This document shows, piece by piece, positions 1-10,080 of a stretch of DNA of 64,000 bases (its first letter is position 1; the number at the start of each line of letters is the position of its first letter). The stretch is from Acheta domesticus (Eukaryota; Arthropoda; Insecta; Orthoptera; Gryllidae): contig JAHLJT010000631.1 in the NCBI GenBank assembly GCA_031308135.1, positions 265,160,948 through 265,224,947 of the forward strand, written 5' to 3'. The position numbers and the translations under genes are program-made. The notes below the pieces were generated by a model. That model ran no database searches. It had not been told where the DNA came from and worked only from the letters and a program-made list of their open reading frames with translations.

Positions 1-203
1 ACACTTCATTAATCATTGAGAACCTTTATAGTAAAGGTTTCTTTCAATTGTGTCCATTTAAATTGTATTTAATACGTATTATATTCTGCATCTAATTTTT
101 ACTTATTTTACTATTAGTAGTTTTTAATGTAAAATATTATTTAAAATGAATTGTTATTGCACTTTGATCCTATTTGCCTAGTGTAGTGATGAGAACATTT
201 TCC

Positions 204-438
204 TATACGTCTGTTTCCTTTCTTGGCGCACGGGTGTGTGTCATCAAAATGGAATATCTCACGGCATTTCGCGTCGTTCTTCGTTAATCCGCCAGGAGTC
301 GCATGATCGCCAGCACTGCTAGATCCAGTCACGATCGTGCTACTCTTAGCGGCACAACCGAGAACAACGCGAAATACCGTGAGATATTCCGTTTTATTGA
401 CCCCCCTCCGTGCGCCAAGAAAAAGAAAACGAAGTATA
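204..438. mobile_element. Palindromic MITE, copy 1
   Basis: The two halves of this 235-bp stretch are inverted copies of each other: TTTCTTGGCGCACGG on the left pairs with CCGTGCGCCAAGAAA on the right, and GGAATATCTCACGG pairs with CCGTGAGATATTCC. The ends read TATACGTCTG and CGAAGTATA. Two more copies lie at 7003-7246 and 15868-16107. It has no coding capacity. TA at both ends fits Tc1/mariner-type target duplication, which is supported by the empty site inferred for copy 2. Confidence 0.85.
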
Positions 439-772
439 AGGTTAAGATCTGAACGCAAGTCATTTTAAGTTATTTGTTGCTGGCGTGTGGTTGTCCTTAA
501 AAGATGTCTAATATAAAATACTTGTGAATCAACGGTGCTCTTGAGACCTCCAGAAATAAGTGTAAAAGCAGAGAATGTGACGTCAAAATTATTGCAGCAA
601 CTTCTGTACTCCGTGCCCGGCTGTCTGGTGAAACAAAGCCACATGCGGTGGGCAGGATACACTAGTTAGCCTTGACAGAATCCTGCATTTCAACTGCCAA
701 GAAAAATTCAATGTAAAAGTTTAACATATAAAAGTTACCATAAGTCGTAGAAAAAGTACCGTATGAAACTCC

Positions 773-867
773 ATGTAATGGGTATTAAATACACTCGTGT
801 GAAGTTTTCGCTCGATCCTCGCTCGAATCGTAATATCACCCTCGTGTATTAATACCCATCATTACAT
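773..867. repeat. Short near-perfect inverted repeat
   Basis: ATGTAATGGGTATTAAATAC at the left is mirrored by GTATTAATACCCATCATTACAT-like sequence at the right, with CTCGTGTGA and CCTCGTGTATT inside the arms. It is about 95 bp with a short central spacer. It may be a small foldback MITE, or a structured element just upstream of the gene F exon. I see no second copy in the window. Confidence 0.6.
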
Positions 868-944
868 CTTCGTTCATAATGTTCTATTTTATCCCACAAA
901 CTGATGATCATGAATTGCTAGAATAATGAGGACATTGTTTACAG

Positions 945-1253
945 AGCGGTGGACCTAGCCCTGACGTTCTGCATGCCGTGGGCGTGACTATCTATTCCCC
1001 TGATACTTGCTATCAGTGGTACCGTGCGAAGCCACTCACCGGCCGGATGTTTTGTGCCGGAGGCTACTGGGGCGGCCAGCTCCGTGGAACATGCGAAGGA
1101 GACGGTGGCGGCGCCCTGGTGTCTGGCGGTGTGCAGGTGGGCATCGTGTCTCATCACGTGAGGGGTAGAGACTGCGCTGAAATACCCACCATCTACACCA
1201 ACGTTCTTTACCTACGTGATTGGATCAGATATACAACACAATTGAATATATGA
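945..1253 (+). CDS. S1A serine protease homolog, terminal exon only (gene F, catalytic Ser lost)
   Basis: This is a 3'-terminal exon that begins after the acceptor TTGTTTACAG and stays open for 102 codons to a TGA. It aligns with the last exon of the other proteases here: an AVGVTIYSPDTC-like strand, RMFCAGG, then CEGDGGGALVSGG, a C220-type CAEIPTIYTNV strand and a final DWIRY helix. The GDSGG signature reads GDGGG, so the nucleophile Ser195 is Gly while Asp194 is kept. That predicts a non-catalytic protease homolog, or a pseudogene fragment. No exon for His57, Asp102 or the prodomain is visible upstream; they may lie before the window. The reading frame has no indel, unlike the neighbouring paralogs. 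Confidence 0.75.
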   Translation, partial: SGGPSPDVLHAVGVTIYSPDTCYQWYRAKPLTGRMFCAGGYWGGQLRGTCEGDGGGALVSGGVQVGIVSHHVRGRDCAEIPTIYTNVLYLRDWIRYTTQLNI

Positions 1254-2700
1254 TTTTTTTACTCTAACTTTTCATTCTTGCATGTGTATTCTAAAGAATA
1301 TGATCCATTACGTTTAATAATTTTACTCTTAATTTCGATTCATTTTTAATAACATATAGGAGTACTCGTGTTGTACTTTCTACTTAAGAATGAGTATTCT
1401 AAATCTTGAACTTTACTCTCTAGTTCTTGTATAACGCGATAGCGAAGAGGAAAATTAAAATATTTTGGATAAATAATTGAGGAAGATCTTAGTAACATCT
1501 ATGTAGGTTATGGGTTATGTCGTATATTTGCTTCCATCTTTATCAATTTTCTTATTGAGATATTGTGTATTGTTTATTAGTGTACTTGCTCTCTAAAAGT
1601 CAATAAATCTTTAAATAGTTTTGAAATACATTTCTTAAAATTAGCATACTGTCAACAACATATCTGTGTAATCCCTTATAAATGTCCTGACGTTAAGTTT
1701 CATTGTGTAGCAAACAATTTGAATTTTAAAAATAAACATTTACAATCTAAGTTTTAAACAAAGTATATTGAGAATATTATTATTAAAATATGTCTTTATC
1801 CTGAAGGGAAGCAATGTGTTCGAGGCCATACAAGTTGGGAATTGAATTCACTATATATTTTTGTCTTTCTCGGTAAATTCTAACGTAGTATAGAGAAACA
1901 TTCTAATACTGTATGATATTGTGCTCTGCTCGGGCAAGTTCACTTGATATCGGTACTCGCCTAGGGCTTAATACCACGGCCAGTTGAGATGCTTAGGTTC
2001 GACTCGGAACGGCACGTACCAATTTACATTGCTGGCAACTATCACCTCGTACTTTCAAAACATCGTAGCATTTCTTATTGAACGCGTTGATGCATAAAGT
2101 TTATGCCTACAGTTGGTACATCCTTTTAGCCGGAGCCCTTCTCTCCCCGCACCTCCCGCTGTGAAATATCAAGAAAACTTGCGCGTATAATAACATCACG
2201 TTTTTCGCGCAGGACTGCAGTCAGGGTTGTCACATTGAGGAGTTTTGTCCCCAAAATGGGGAATTTATTTTGTTGTGGGGAAAAAAGGGGGAATACTTGG
2301 CCGGGAAATGTTTGGGGATTTTTGGGGAAAATGTTTCATAGAAATATTGTTCTTTCTATTTCGAACAAAAAAGAAAAAAAATAGATATTTTTCGCTATTT
2401 ATTTATCAGAAGTGAAAGATTAATGGCAGGCATAGAGAAAGAAAAACGAAGATTAGTATAGAGCATAGAGCACGAGATATCTCTCCTCTTAGTTCGAGCA
2501 GCTCATATAACGATTATTGGTTGATTTGAATTATTTGGATTTAAGAGAAAAGTCAATGGAATCGCCAGGGACAGTTTAGGGCCGTATCTGAAAGGAAACG
2601 ACAAACAAATTAAGCACATATTACTTCAGTACTGACTAATACCTAAGTTTCGCAGTAAAACATGATCCCTTATTCAACTCATATAGACAGGGTTAACCTA
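1254..2700. other. No gene recognised
   Basis: AT-rich sequence downstream of the gene F exon. A G/A-homopolymer-rich patch lies at about 2240-2340 (runs of GGGG and AAAA). No ORF, RNA gene or recognisable repeat was found. Confidence 0.5.
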
Positions 2701-2731
2701 CAAACGTTGAACATGTTCCAAGTTAGCCTCT

Positions 2732-3180
2732 TTGACAGCAGCAACTGTTCACCTGCCGCGCAATGGACGTCCAACTTCTGGGCAAACAGAGATACACGGG
2801 ACTTTTATCGAACAGTGTTTAACACATGAAAGGTGTTGTACTGTGGGGAAATTAACCGCATGTACTGGTATGTCTGCATCGACAATATTCTGCATTTTAC
2901 GCAATGACTTGAAGATGGGCAAGGTTTTTGCAAAGTGTGCCACACTTTTAACTGAGGTAGAAAATGGACTCGATACGAGAAGTGCCGTATCAATCTGGAG
3001 CGATTCCAACGTGAAGGAAATGTGATGTTCAATCGCAGTATTGCAATTGATGAAACATGCAACGAGCGTATGAAAAAGAACTAAACAGTGAATCAGATGA
3101 ATCGCGTTGTCGTGGTTCACCACAAAATCACGAGTTTCGACTTATTCCACCACCCACGAAGGTTATTTTTATTTTGGCTT
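2732..3180 (+). pseudogene. Degenerate mariner-like transposase
   Basis: The reading frame starting near 2732 keeps the order of a mariner transposase N-terminus: a GRPTS AT-hook-like motif, a helix-turn-helix region with MSASTIFCILRNDLKM, then a linker resembling the KxxPxLLTxEQ block. Further on, about 3018-3050, FNRSIAIDET matches the block around the first catalytic Asp (TGDETW in intact mariners), and SPQNHEFRLIPPPTKV at about 3115-3165 matches the following SPRPKK block. Stops and frameshifts separate these pieces and later catalytic residues are not seen. It is a dead copy. I identify the family by motif order only, so the subfamily is open. Confidence 0.65.
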
Positions 3181-3589
3181 ACGAGAGAGTGTGAGAGCGA
3201 CAGATAAGAGAAAAAGGGAGATAGAGAGTATGAATGGTAGGGCTTGTGACGGAAACGGACTAAGTTGTACGTGTGCTTAATTTCATGTATCACCTAAATA
3301 TAACAAGTTTGGAAATGAAATGTATTTTTTTTTAAATGTGTGATGTTTCTTTTAAAGAGTTTTCCCTACCGATCTCTCTACTAGTGTACTAGAAATGTTA
3401 AAGGGATAGCTTAAGGTCTGTGGTAAAGGTAATGCGACTTTTATTCACATTGTCATCCTCCGCCGCGTCACACTTTTGTTATTAATAAGTATTCCACGTT
3501 TTTGACGACAGGAACTTCAATATACAAGAGCAGATATACAAAGAGAACAACCACGAATGAAGAAAGTGAAATCGGTGCTATTGACAATG

Positions 3590-4421
3590 ACGTAAGTTCA
3601 TCCTCACATATGTCCCTAACGTATTGTTAAAGATGTAGGTGTAAGCTTGGCCTGTGTAATTTGCATTCTGCATAGCCACAAATTCCATCCCAATCACGTC
3701 TGCCGTCGTCAATATCTGAGAGCTCAAATTTTGAATGGCGCCTGGCATTTTGTAAATTTGCTCTGGGTTAAGATGACAAGGCATTTTGGGAACGTGTATT
3801 ATTTACTAATGAAGCAACATTCACTAGTGATAAAAACGTGATCTTAAGAAATACGCTTTATTGGGAAGGAGACATCTGGCTGGAGACAGAATGTATGGTA
3901 CAGAATAAAAGGAGATGAAATTTAAGGACCATTTATTCTCAACTACACTTTCAGAGGAGCACAATATGCAGAATTTTTCTAAAGTTCTACCAACCATTTT
4001 AGAAAATGTGAAGTCGCAGAAACGTGTCAAAGAAAACGTGATGATGTGATTTCAGCATGATGGTTCCCCTGCGCGGTACTCAAAGGTGGCGACTAACTTT
4101 CGGAACATTAAGTTTCCGGAACGTCGGGTACGACGTGGTGGTCACCGCGTTCCCCAGACTTGACAACACTACATTTTTACTTTCTCGTCCTTAAGAAAGA
4201 ACTTCTTAGGAAGAGAATATTACGTAATCGTGCGCCGGAAAAACGGCGAATTTCGAAACAAAACTCCTATTTTAAACACAAAACTCTTAAAACAATCATA
4301 CAACTTTACATCTATGTTTGAAATTGAAAATGCTGTGCAACTGTCCGTATCTCTGCAGAAACGTTTAGAAATAATAAGCAGAATGGAAAAATTAAACGCG
4401 AAAAAACTAACAAAACGCTGA
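3590..4421 (+). pseudogene. Degenerate Tc1/mariner-superfamily DDE transposase
   Basis: This is a second transposase relic, distinct from the one just upstream. HPNHVCRRQYLR followed by AWHFVNLL (about 3680-3765) matches the segment before the first catalytic block. FWERVLFTNEATFTSDKNV (about 3784-3840) is the FTDEATF block, with Asp changed to Asn. FQHDGSPARYSKVA-like sequence (about 4052-4090) is the FQQDGAPxHY second catalytic block, followed by a FPERRVRRGGHR-like WIGRGGP block. Frames change several times and stops intervene. The arrangement resembles transposases common in insects that are often tagged with DUF4817. The 3' part to 4421 has a short open frame but no motif. Confidence 0.65.
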
Positions 4422-4439
4422 ATTATTTTTTATTTTTTA

Positions 4440-5660
4440 AAAGCAATTTTGTATTAGTACAATTTTCAAAATCAAGACGACTATACTTTCAATTACAAAC
4501 TTAGATGTCAAGTTGTAAGTTTGTTTTAAAGTAATGTATACGAAATTTTCAAAAACATATATTAAGCCACTTTTATGTTTATTTATAATGAAGTACAATT
4601 AACTATTTGAAATCAATATATACTTTAGTTTAAAATAGCTTCAAAACAATATGATTACTACTTGGCACAACTTATCCTCAATGTGGAAATAAAGCCTTTT
4701 TTTTGGAAAGGTTTCATTTTTTAAAAAATAATTCGGGTTAAATTTAAAAGTTCAAATTTTTACTGAAGTTTGGTATGATAGCGGTCTAGCATGTGTGCAA
4801 TTTTCAGATTTTTATCTTGTCCCCGAAAAGTTATATTACAGTTGAAAACGTGGAAAAAATCCACAATACCAGTTTTTACGAGGATGCAATTTTCTAGTGA
4901 TAGCTTATTTACCAATGATATTTTAAAGAAGTAATTACACTATTATGAGTAAAAGCAGAGAACAATTAAGGTTGTGATTCTATTCCTTCTTTGAGAAATT
5001 ACCCTTAAATCGAATTTCGTTCATTCAGATTTGGTTCCAAATATTTCCCAACTAAAAAAACAGAAGGTAGGTAAATAAAATAACGATTTGTAAGCCAGAG
5101 TATTCTGTAACCAATGCTTTTATTCTAAAATGCTAGAGAAAATCAAAGGTGAAGGAGTAAATGTCTACAAACGCGTAAAATGACGCACGGCTAAAACAAA
5201 AATGGCATCCATTTGTAAACAATAAAAAAACTAGAGATATTTTCGTATAAAAAATTTAGAAAATTTTTGAACAGTCAAAACATAAGGAATTTACGTACAA
5301 AATATAAAATGTTTTCAAGACCAATTTACTAAGTTCTAGACCATTTAAAATGGACGATGGTTGATTTTGCTTTAGTCATTATTATAGACAGGTTTTCCAC
5401 GAAAATGCATGTTTTCATTTCAACTTCATAGAGATTTTAAACTTTGTAAATGTATTAATTAAATGTAAATGTTATTATAATTACTATTATTATTTTTGTA
5501 GCACTGAAGATGGCCGCAATGCGGCCGGAAAAGCTTTATGCCACAATAAACAGTTACGATGGAGAGCCAACATCTAATATTGATTTCGATGATAGAAACA
5601 TCGTAAATACCACACCATTTCCTACCATTTTTAAATGTATATGTTTCATGAAACACTCAT
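4440..5660. other. AT-rich stretch, no gene recognised
   Basis: No coding frame, RNA gene or terminal repeat was found. Some phrases resemble the interior of family X, but too weakly to assign. At 5510-5640 a short open frame has no recognisable motif. Confidence 0.4.
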
Positions 5661-5664
5661 TTAA

Positions 5665-7393
5665 GCTAGTGATGCTGCAGAATGGTACAGACTTACCCGC
5701 ATTAGTTTTCCTTTCGTCTCGGCTAGCTATTTGGACTCACATACTATTGCCACTTACTTTTATAAAACTTCTTTTAATTTCTTTCATTTTTTAAAATAGT
5801 AGAACGAAATATCATTTAACTAATATTAAAGAACAGTAAAACCTCGTCCTAAATGGCAATTTTCTTTGAAAATAATGGAGCCGTTTTTAAGAAAATAATG
5901 TTTAAGCGGTCCTGTCAATGCGAAACTTGAAGCGCATTTTCACAGGAATCTTATGTAATTTTGAAAAACTTCATTAAAAGTAATTTGAAGCACTATAATT
6001 CACAAATAAAATAGTGTTTACAAATTGGAGGAAATGTGCATATTAACGGTGTGAAAAACCTTTAAAAAAGCAGCTCTTTGTAATCTTTGCAAAAACGAAA
6101 AAAATACCCCAAAATGAACTTTACGTCATATTAAAGAAAATGGAGTTTGAGCATTTCTGAAAATGCCGAATTTTGAGTTAGTTTTTACAGAAAACAGTTG
6201 AGTTTTCGTGAAACATTACATGGAATTATTTAAAGCACATGTACTCATAAATATAATAATGTGAAGAAATCGTCGTGAACGTAAATATCAACGTGTGAGG
6301 CAAGTAAAAACAATCACTTTTGAAATTTTTGAAAATACAAAGTAAGTGCAATGTGGGGTTCATCTTATCTCATAGAGTACTTTGGTCACTATCCTTGCCA
6401 AAAGTTAAAAAAAAATTGGAGCCAGTTTTGAGAAAATCTTGTTTTTGTAATTTTTTTATATTGCAAATATTTCGCGCAATATTGTCAGAAAACTACTAAA
6501 ATTTTCAAACAAATGTACATGATGTTAATGAAAGCACTTACTATGGAGAACAAATTTTATTTGAAGGAAAAATCTTTATCTTTAATTTTGTAGTTGTAGA
6601 AAGAGACCGAATAAATATCAAACTTTTGCAATTTTCGAAAATTCATAGTTAATTAGGAAATTAAGACCTCTGCTATCTGAATAAGTGTGTTTTACTCTAT
6701 TCTTACAAGAAATATAAAGTAAAAATTTAAAGCCGTTTTGAGAAAATTTTTAAAATGTCTGGGGGTCAGTACCCTCAAATTTTGAAGAAAGTTTTTCAAT
6801 ATATCAGCGCCTTGAGTCGAGACAGATGGACTGGGGAATATCCATTTTGAATAAATATCGTACGTAAGGCTTCGGCGCTAATCATGTTCGTAGACCAAGG
6901 GTCAGGCACACACGGACGTCTTGCTGTTAATTGAGTTTTCAGTATCAAGAACGCACAAAACAGATATTCTAGCTACACCGCGTGTTAGAAGATATTGTTA
7001 TTTATACTTGAGTTTTTACACAGTCGCGAAAATTTTCATGGCACGTGGGGGCTTCAGGATGGAATATCTCACAGTATTCGCATCAATCTCTGTCCGCCGC
7101 TAGGAATTGCATCTTCCCCAGCACTGCTCGATACAGTCGCGATCATGCGACTCCTAGCGGCACGATCAAGAACGACGCGAAATACCGTGATATATTTCAT
7201 CGTGATGACACGCTCCCACGCGCCAAGAAATAAAAACCCAAGTATAGCAACTGGATTTATCCACTTTTTCGTTATCGGGGCCCGGGAATGAATTTTTTCT
7301 GTCGAGAATCCGCCGTTTTTTGCACAGCATTACATAACTTTGCCTATACTACAGATAATACTCCGTATACAGGTATGTATACGCGAAAGTAAA
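5665..7393 (+). mobile_element. Family X non-coding element, copy X1
   Basis: It opens with AGAATGGTACAGACTTACCC, and comparable openings occur in other copies. The body is AT-rich and non-coding, with two diverged units about 250 bp apart (around 5985 and 6235) that share a GCACxTGTACTC / AAATATAATAATGT core. It closes with GCATTACATAACTTT and a CGCGAAAGTAAAA terminus. A palindromic MITE interrupts it at 7003-7246. It has no protein capacity. It most resembles a non-autonomous DNA transposon. Confidence 0.65.
7003..7246. mobile_element. Palindromic MITE, copy 2 (inside X1)
   Basis: The ends TATACTTGAG and CCCAAGTATA are inverted. The body shares GGAATATCTCAC and GCGCCAAGAAATAAAAA with copies 1 and 3. 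In uninterrupted family X copies (for example near 51045) the sequence runs straight through TATTTAGCAACTGG at this point. Here the MITE splits it at the TA, so the insertion is younger than X1 and consistent with a TA target-site duplication. Confidence 0.85.
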
Positions 7394-8144
7394 ATGGTGT
7401 TTATTTTGAGCCTCTTAGGTGAGCCGCCAAAGGTGCGGTCATTACGGCAGCGGTTCTCGTGACCTGTCGGGGGTCGGCGGCTACCATTGGTTCCGAACCT
7501 GGACAGGAATGGTACAGCGGTACAATATATTTTGGACAATCTTAATAATATAATATTTTTGTCTTGATTTTTCAAGATCTCATTAAATGCTGTGGTATGA
7601 CATTCCATTTATTTGGGTTGAAGTAACAAACAAAATTATTTCGATACATACTTATGACAAACACTTATTTCAATTTTTCGATCTTTATTTCTTAATGATA
7701 CGGAAGTGCGGAAAGTAGAGTTGAGAAGAAAAATTGCAACACTTTTGTGAAGAGTTGGAATACGTTTTGTATCTTCAAATGGATCAGCTTGCCTTTCCCG
7801 GGCGCGCATTAACAGGAAAAGGAAAAAGGAAACATACTTTATTTTCCGTTACTTTCATTTGTATTTGCAGAATTATTATTGTATAGATGTTAAATAGTTA
7901 ATTTATTATTGTATAGATGTTAAACAGTTAATTTAAACCTTCATATCTTTTCACATAAAACTTTCATTTCACACAACATAATATTTTTTTACATTCTCTT
8001 TGGTGTAACTATGTTGTTTCTTCAGGATGTTCATTCTAGTGGAATATTAACTGATAAGATATGGAAGAAAGCGAATGCAGTGTATGCAAAACCTTTTATT
8101 TTCCTTTATGATTATACACCAGGAAAGTCTTCATATCACTCTTT
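7394..8144. other. No gene recognised
   Basis: No coding frame or RNA gene is supported. A 33-bp phrase around TTATTGTATAGATGTTAAA is directly repeated at 7877 and 7909, a short tandem duplication. Confidence 0.4.
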
Positions 8145-8229
8145 TTAAGAAGAAGAGTAAGAAATATTAAACTGGAGTTCATAAAGGTATTTTGCAGATA
8201 AATGATTGTTTAGAACAACAAGTAAATCA

Positions 8230-9214
8230 TTTAGTGATCCTATCTTAAATATCATGAGGCAATTGTAAGAGCTGGAATTCCAAGGGCTTCCAGATGCGAA
8301 GACTGCAAAGCCTGTGTTCTCCAGAGGCACGCCGTCGGCGGTGACAAACTTGCCTTCCTGCTCCGATGTCGTTGCCGCTGTGCCAAAAACCGTCGTCAAA
8401 GAGGCGCCGGTTGCGTTCGGCGCGAAGTGCTCGAACAGCAGGTCCTCCTCGCGCAGCGACGACGGCGCCACAGTCCCCCCCCTCCTGCCGGCAGGAGGTC
8501 GCGAGCATCGTACAGGTTTGGCCGCGGGCGGCGCAACGGTATTGCCCCAGGCCGGGCAGCGTGAGGTAGCCCTGCGGCGCGGCCCGGTTGGCACGGTGGG
8601 GGGAGAGAGCGTGGAGGAGAGCGTGGAGGAGGGGCGTGGAGGCGTGGAGGAGGGCTTGGAGGGCGTGGCGGAGGGCGGCGTGGAGGGCGGCGTGGTAGGG
8701 CGGCGTGGAGATGGCTCGTGGAGGGCGCGTGGAGGGCGGCGTGGAGGAGGGCTGGAGGGGTGGAGGGCTGGGAGGAGGGCGTGGAGAGGGGGTGGAGGAG
8801 GGGCGTGGAGAAGGGGGGGGTGGAGGATGGCGTGGAGGAGTGGCGTGGAGGAGGCGTGGAGGAGGGCGTGGAGGAGGCGTGGAGGAGAGCGTATGGGAGG
8901 GCGTGGAGGGCAGAGGTGAATAGGCCAGAAACCCTTCTCCGGGGGCCCCGCTGATTGAGACGGTTACGACCTGCGTGGAACATCGTTGGGCCACACTCTG
9001 ATGATCCTGACTTGCACATCCAGCGCCACCCGGACTCCCCAGCGGCTGTTCCATTTGGCGCTGACAGTGCGGTGCCAGTGGCGTTTGTAGAGTACGACAA
9101 GGTCAGCGCAAGCTCCGTCTCGGACGAGCACTTCGGCTGCGGAGCCAGAGGCGTCGTCAGCGACAGCGCCAAAAACAGTGGAAGAAGACACAGCCACATC
9201 CCGGTACCAGCCAT
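8230..9214 (-). pseudogene. Broken secreted-protein gene, possibly CUB-like
   Basis: On the minus strand an ATG at 9214 opens a clear signal peptide (MAGTGMWLCLLPLFLALSL, then a TTPLAPQPKC stretch). After about 50 residues the plausible frame is lost, and VTVSISGAPGEGFLAYS appears in another frame (about 8960-8920). This is followed by a G-rich minisatellite (8597-8920). Beyond it, GYLTLPGLGQYRC and later LLFEHFAPNATGASLTTVFG then GFAVFASGSPWNSSSYNC lie in two different frames (8590-8240). The GxGFxAxY-type endings and Cys spacing recall CUB domains of arthropod CUB-proteases, but this is a tentative reading. It could be a pseudogene, a multi-exon gene with uncalled introns, or a gene with assembly indels as seen in the neighbouring proteases. 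I found no clear splice sites. Confidence 0.4.
8597..8920. repeat. G-rich minisatellite (GGAGGGCGT-like unit)
   Basis: About 320 bp of degenerate tandem GTGGAGGGC / GTGGAGGAGG units with almost no C-to-T balance. The plus strand is nearly pure G/A with regular GCGTGGAG phrases. The runs of three and more G could form G-quadruplexes. It gives long spurious reading frames rich in Gly/Arg on one strand and Pro/Ser/Thr on the other. Confidence 0.9.
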
Positions 9215-10080
9215 TTTGCTATCGAGCCTGGACCCCGCCGTTTATGATAGAGGGCTTAAGAGCAAAAGTCACTCTCTATCTATGCAGTCGTTCCACAAAC
9301 ATGCATTTTCCTTGTATTACATCAGGAGGTTCATCCGGGACGCATAGGAGTAACAAAAAGTTCATGACCGATCGAGGTCATGTTATTATTGCTGGCTGTG
9401 AACTAGCATCTGACAATAAGTGATTACACCCAAGATTAGTAACTGTTGTCATGTGAGGCGGGATTGCGGAAATGCCAATGAGTACTATCATTTTGTTTAT
9501 ATAATGGGATACATGCTCTATTCACCAAGTTTCTACGTTTTCCAGCATCACCGCTTCGAAGTAGTATTGGAGGATAGAGGTGAGTTAGTTGCCATCTTTT
9601 ATGTTTGTTACAACTATTTTGATTAAAATTACGTCAATGTTTGTCTCCTAGTATAATGCTTTATTAAATATTTTAGTTTCACGTTTACCTAGGAAATATA
9701 AAGATATTCAGCAACATATATTCATAATTGTTTTATATTTACTTCTTCGTTCACGTAGTACAAGTTGAATGTAGTTTATGTTCACGTACTACATGGCCGA
9801 CGTTATCAACTGTTTCAAAACAATTTCCAAGAGTTGAAAATTTCTAAATGTTATGCATAGCTTTGTTCCAATAAGTCTATACAGACTCTGGCATTGGACA
9901 TACTAATCAATCGTAATGACTAATAATATACTCCCGTTCAAAAATTCCCAACACCGAATGGCCTTGTATGTTACGTCCATACGGGATATGAACTAGTAAT
10001 ATTGCAAAATGTAATCGCCTTAAAATATTTGTAGGTATAGTTGATGCAAATGGATACAATTTACAGCTAAATTTGTTGCA
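9215..10080. other. No gene recognised
   Basis: Sequence upstream of the minus-strand signal-peptide ATG at 9214. No TATA box like those of the protease genes is visible, and there is no recognisable repeat until the family X end at 10081. Confidence 0.4.

Noticed and set aside
141..458. Open frames within the palindromic MITE copies
   Set aside because: They lie across self-complementary MITE sequence and differ between copies; no coding function is plausible.
8314..9054. Long open frames rich in Gly/Arg (plus) and Pro/Ser/Thr (minus)
   Set aside because: They are produced by the G-rich minisatellite, which lacks stop codons in several frames; no domain or signal supports the plus-strand frames.
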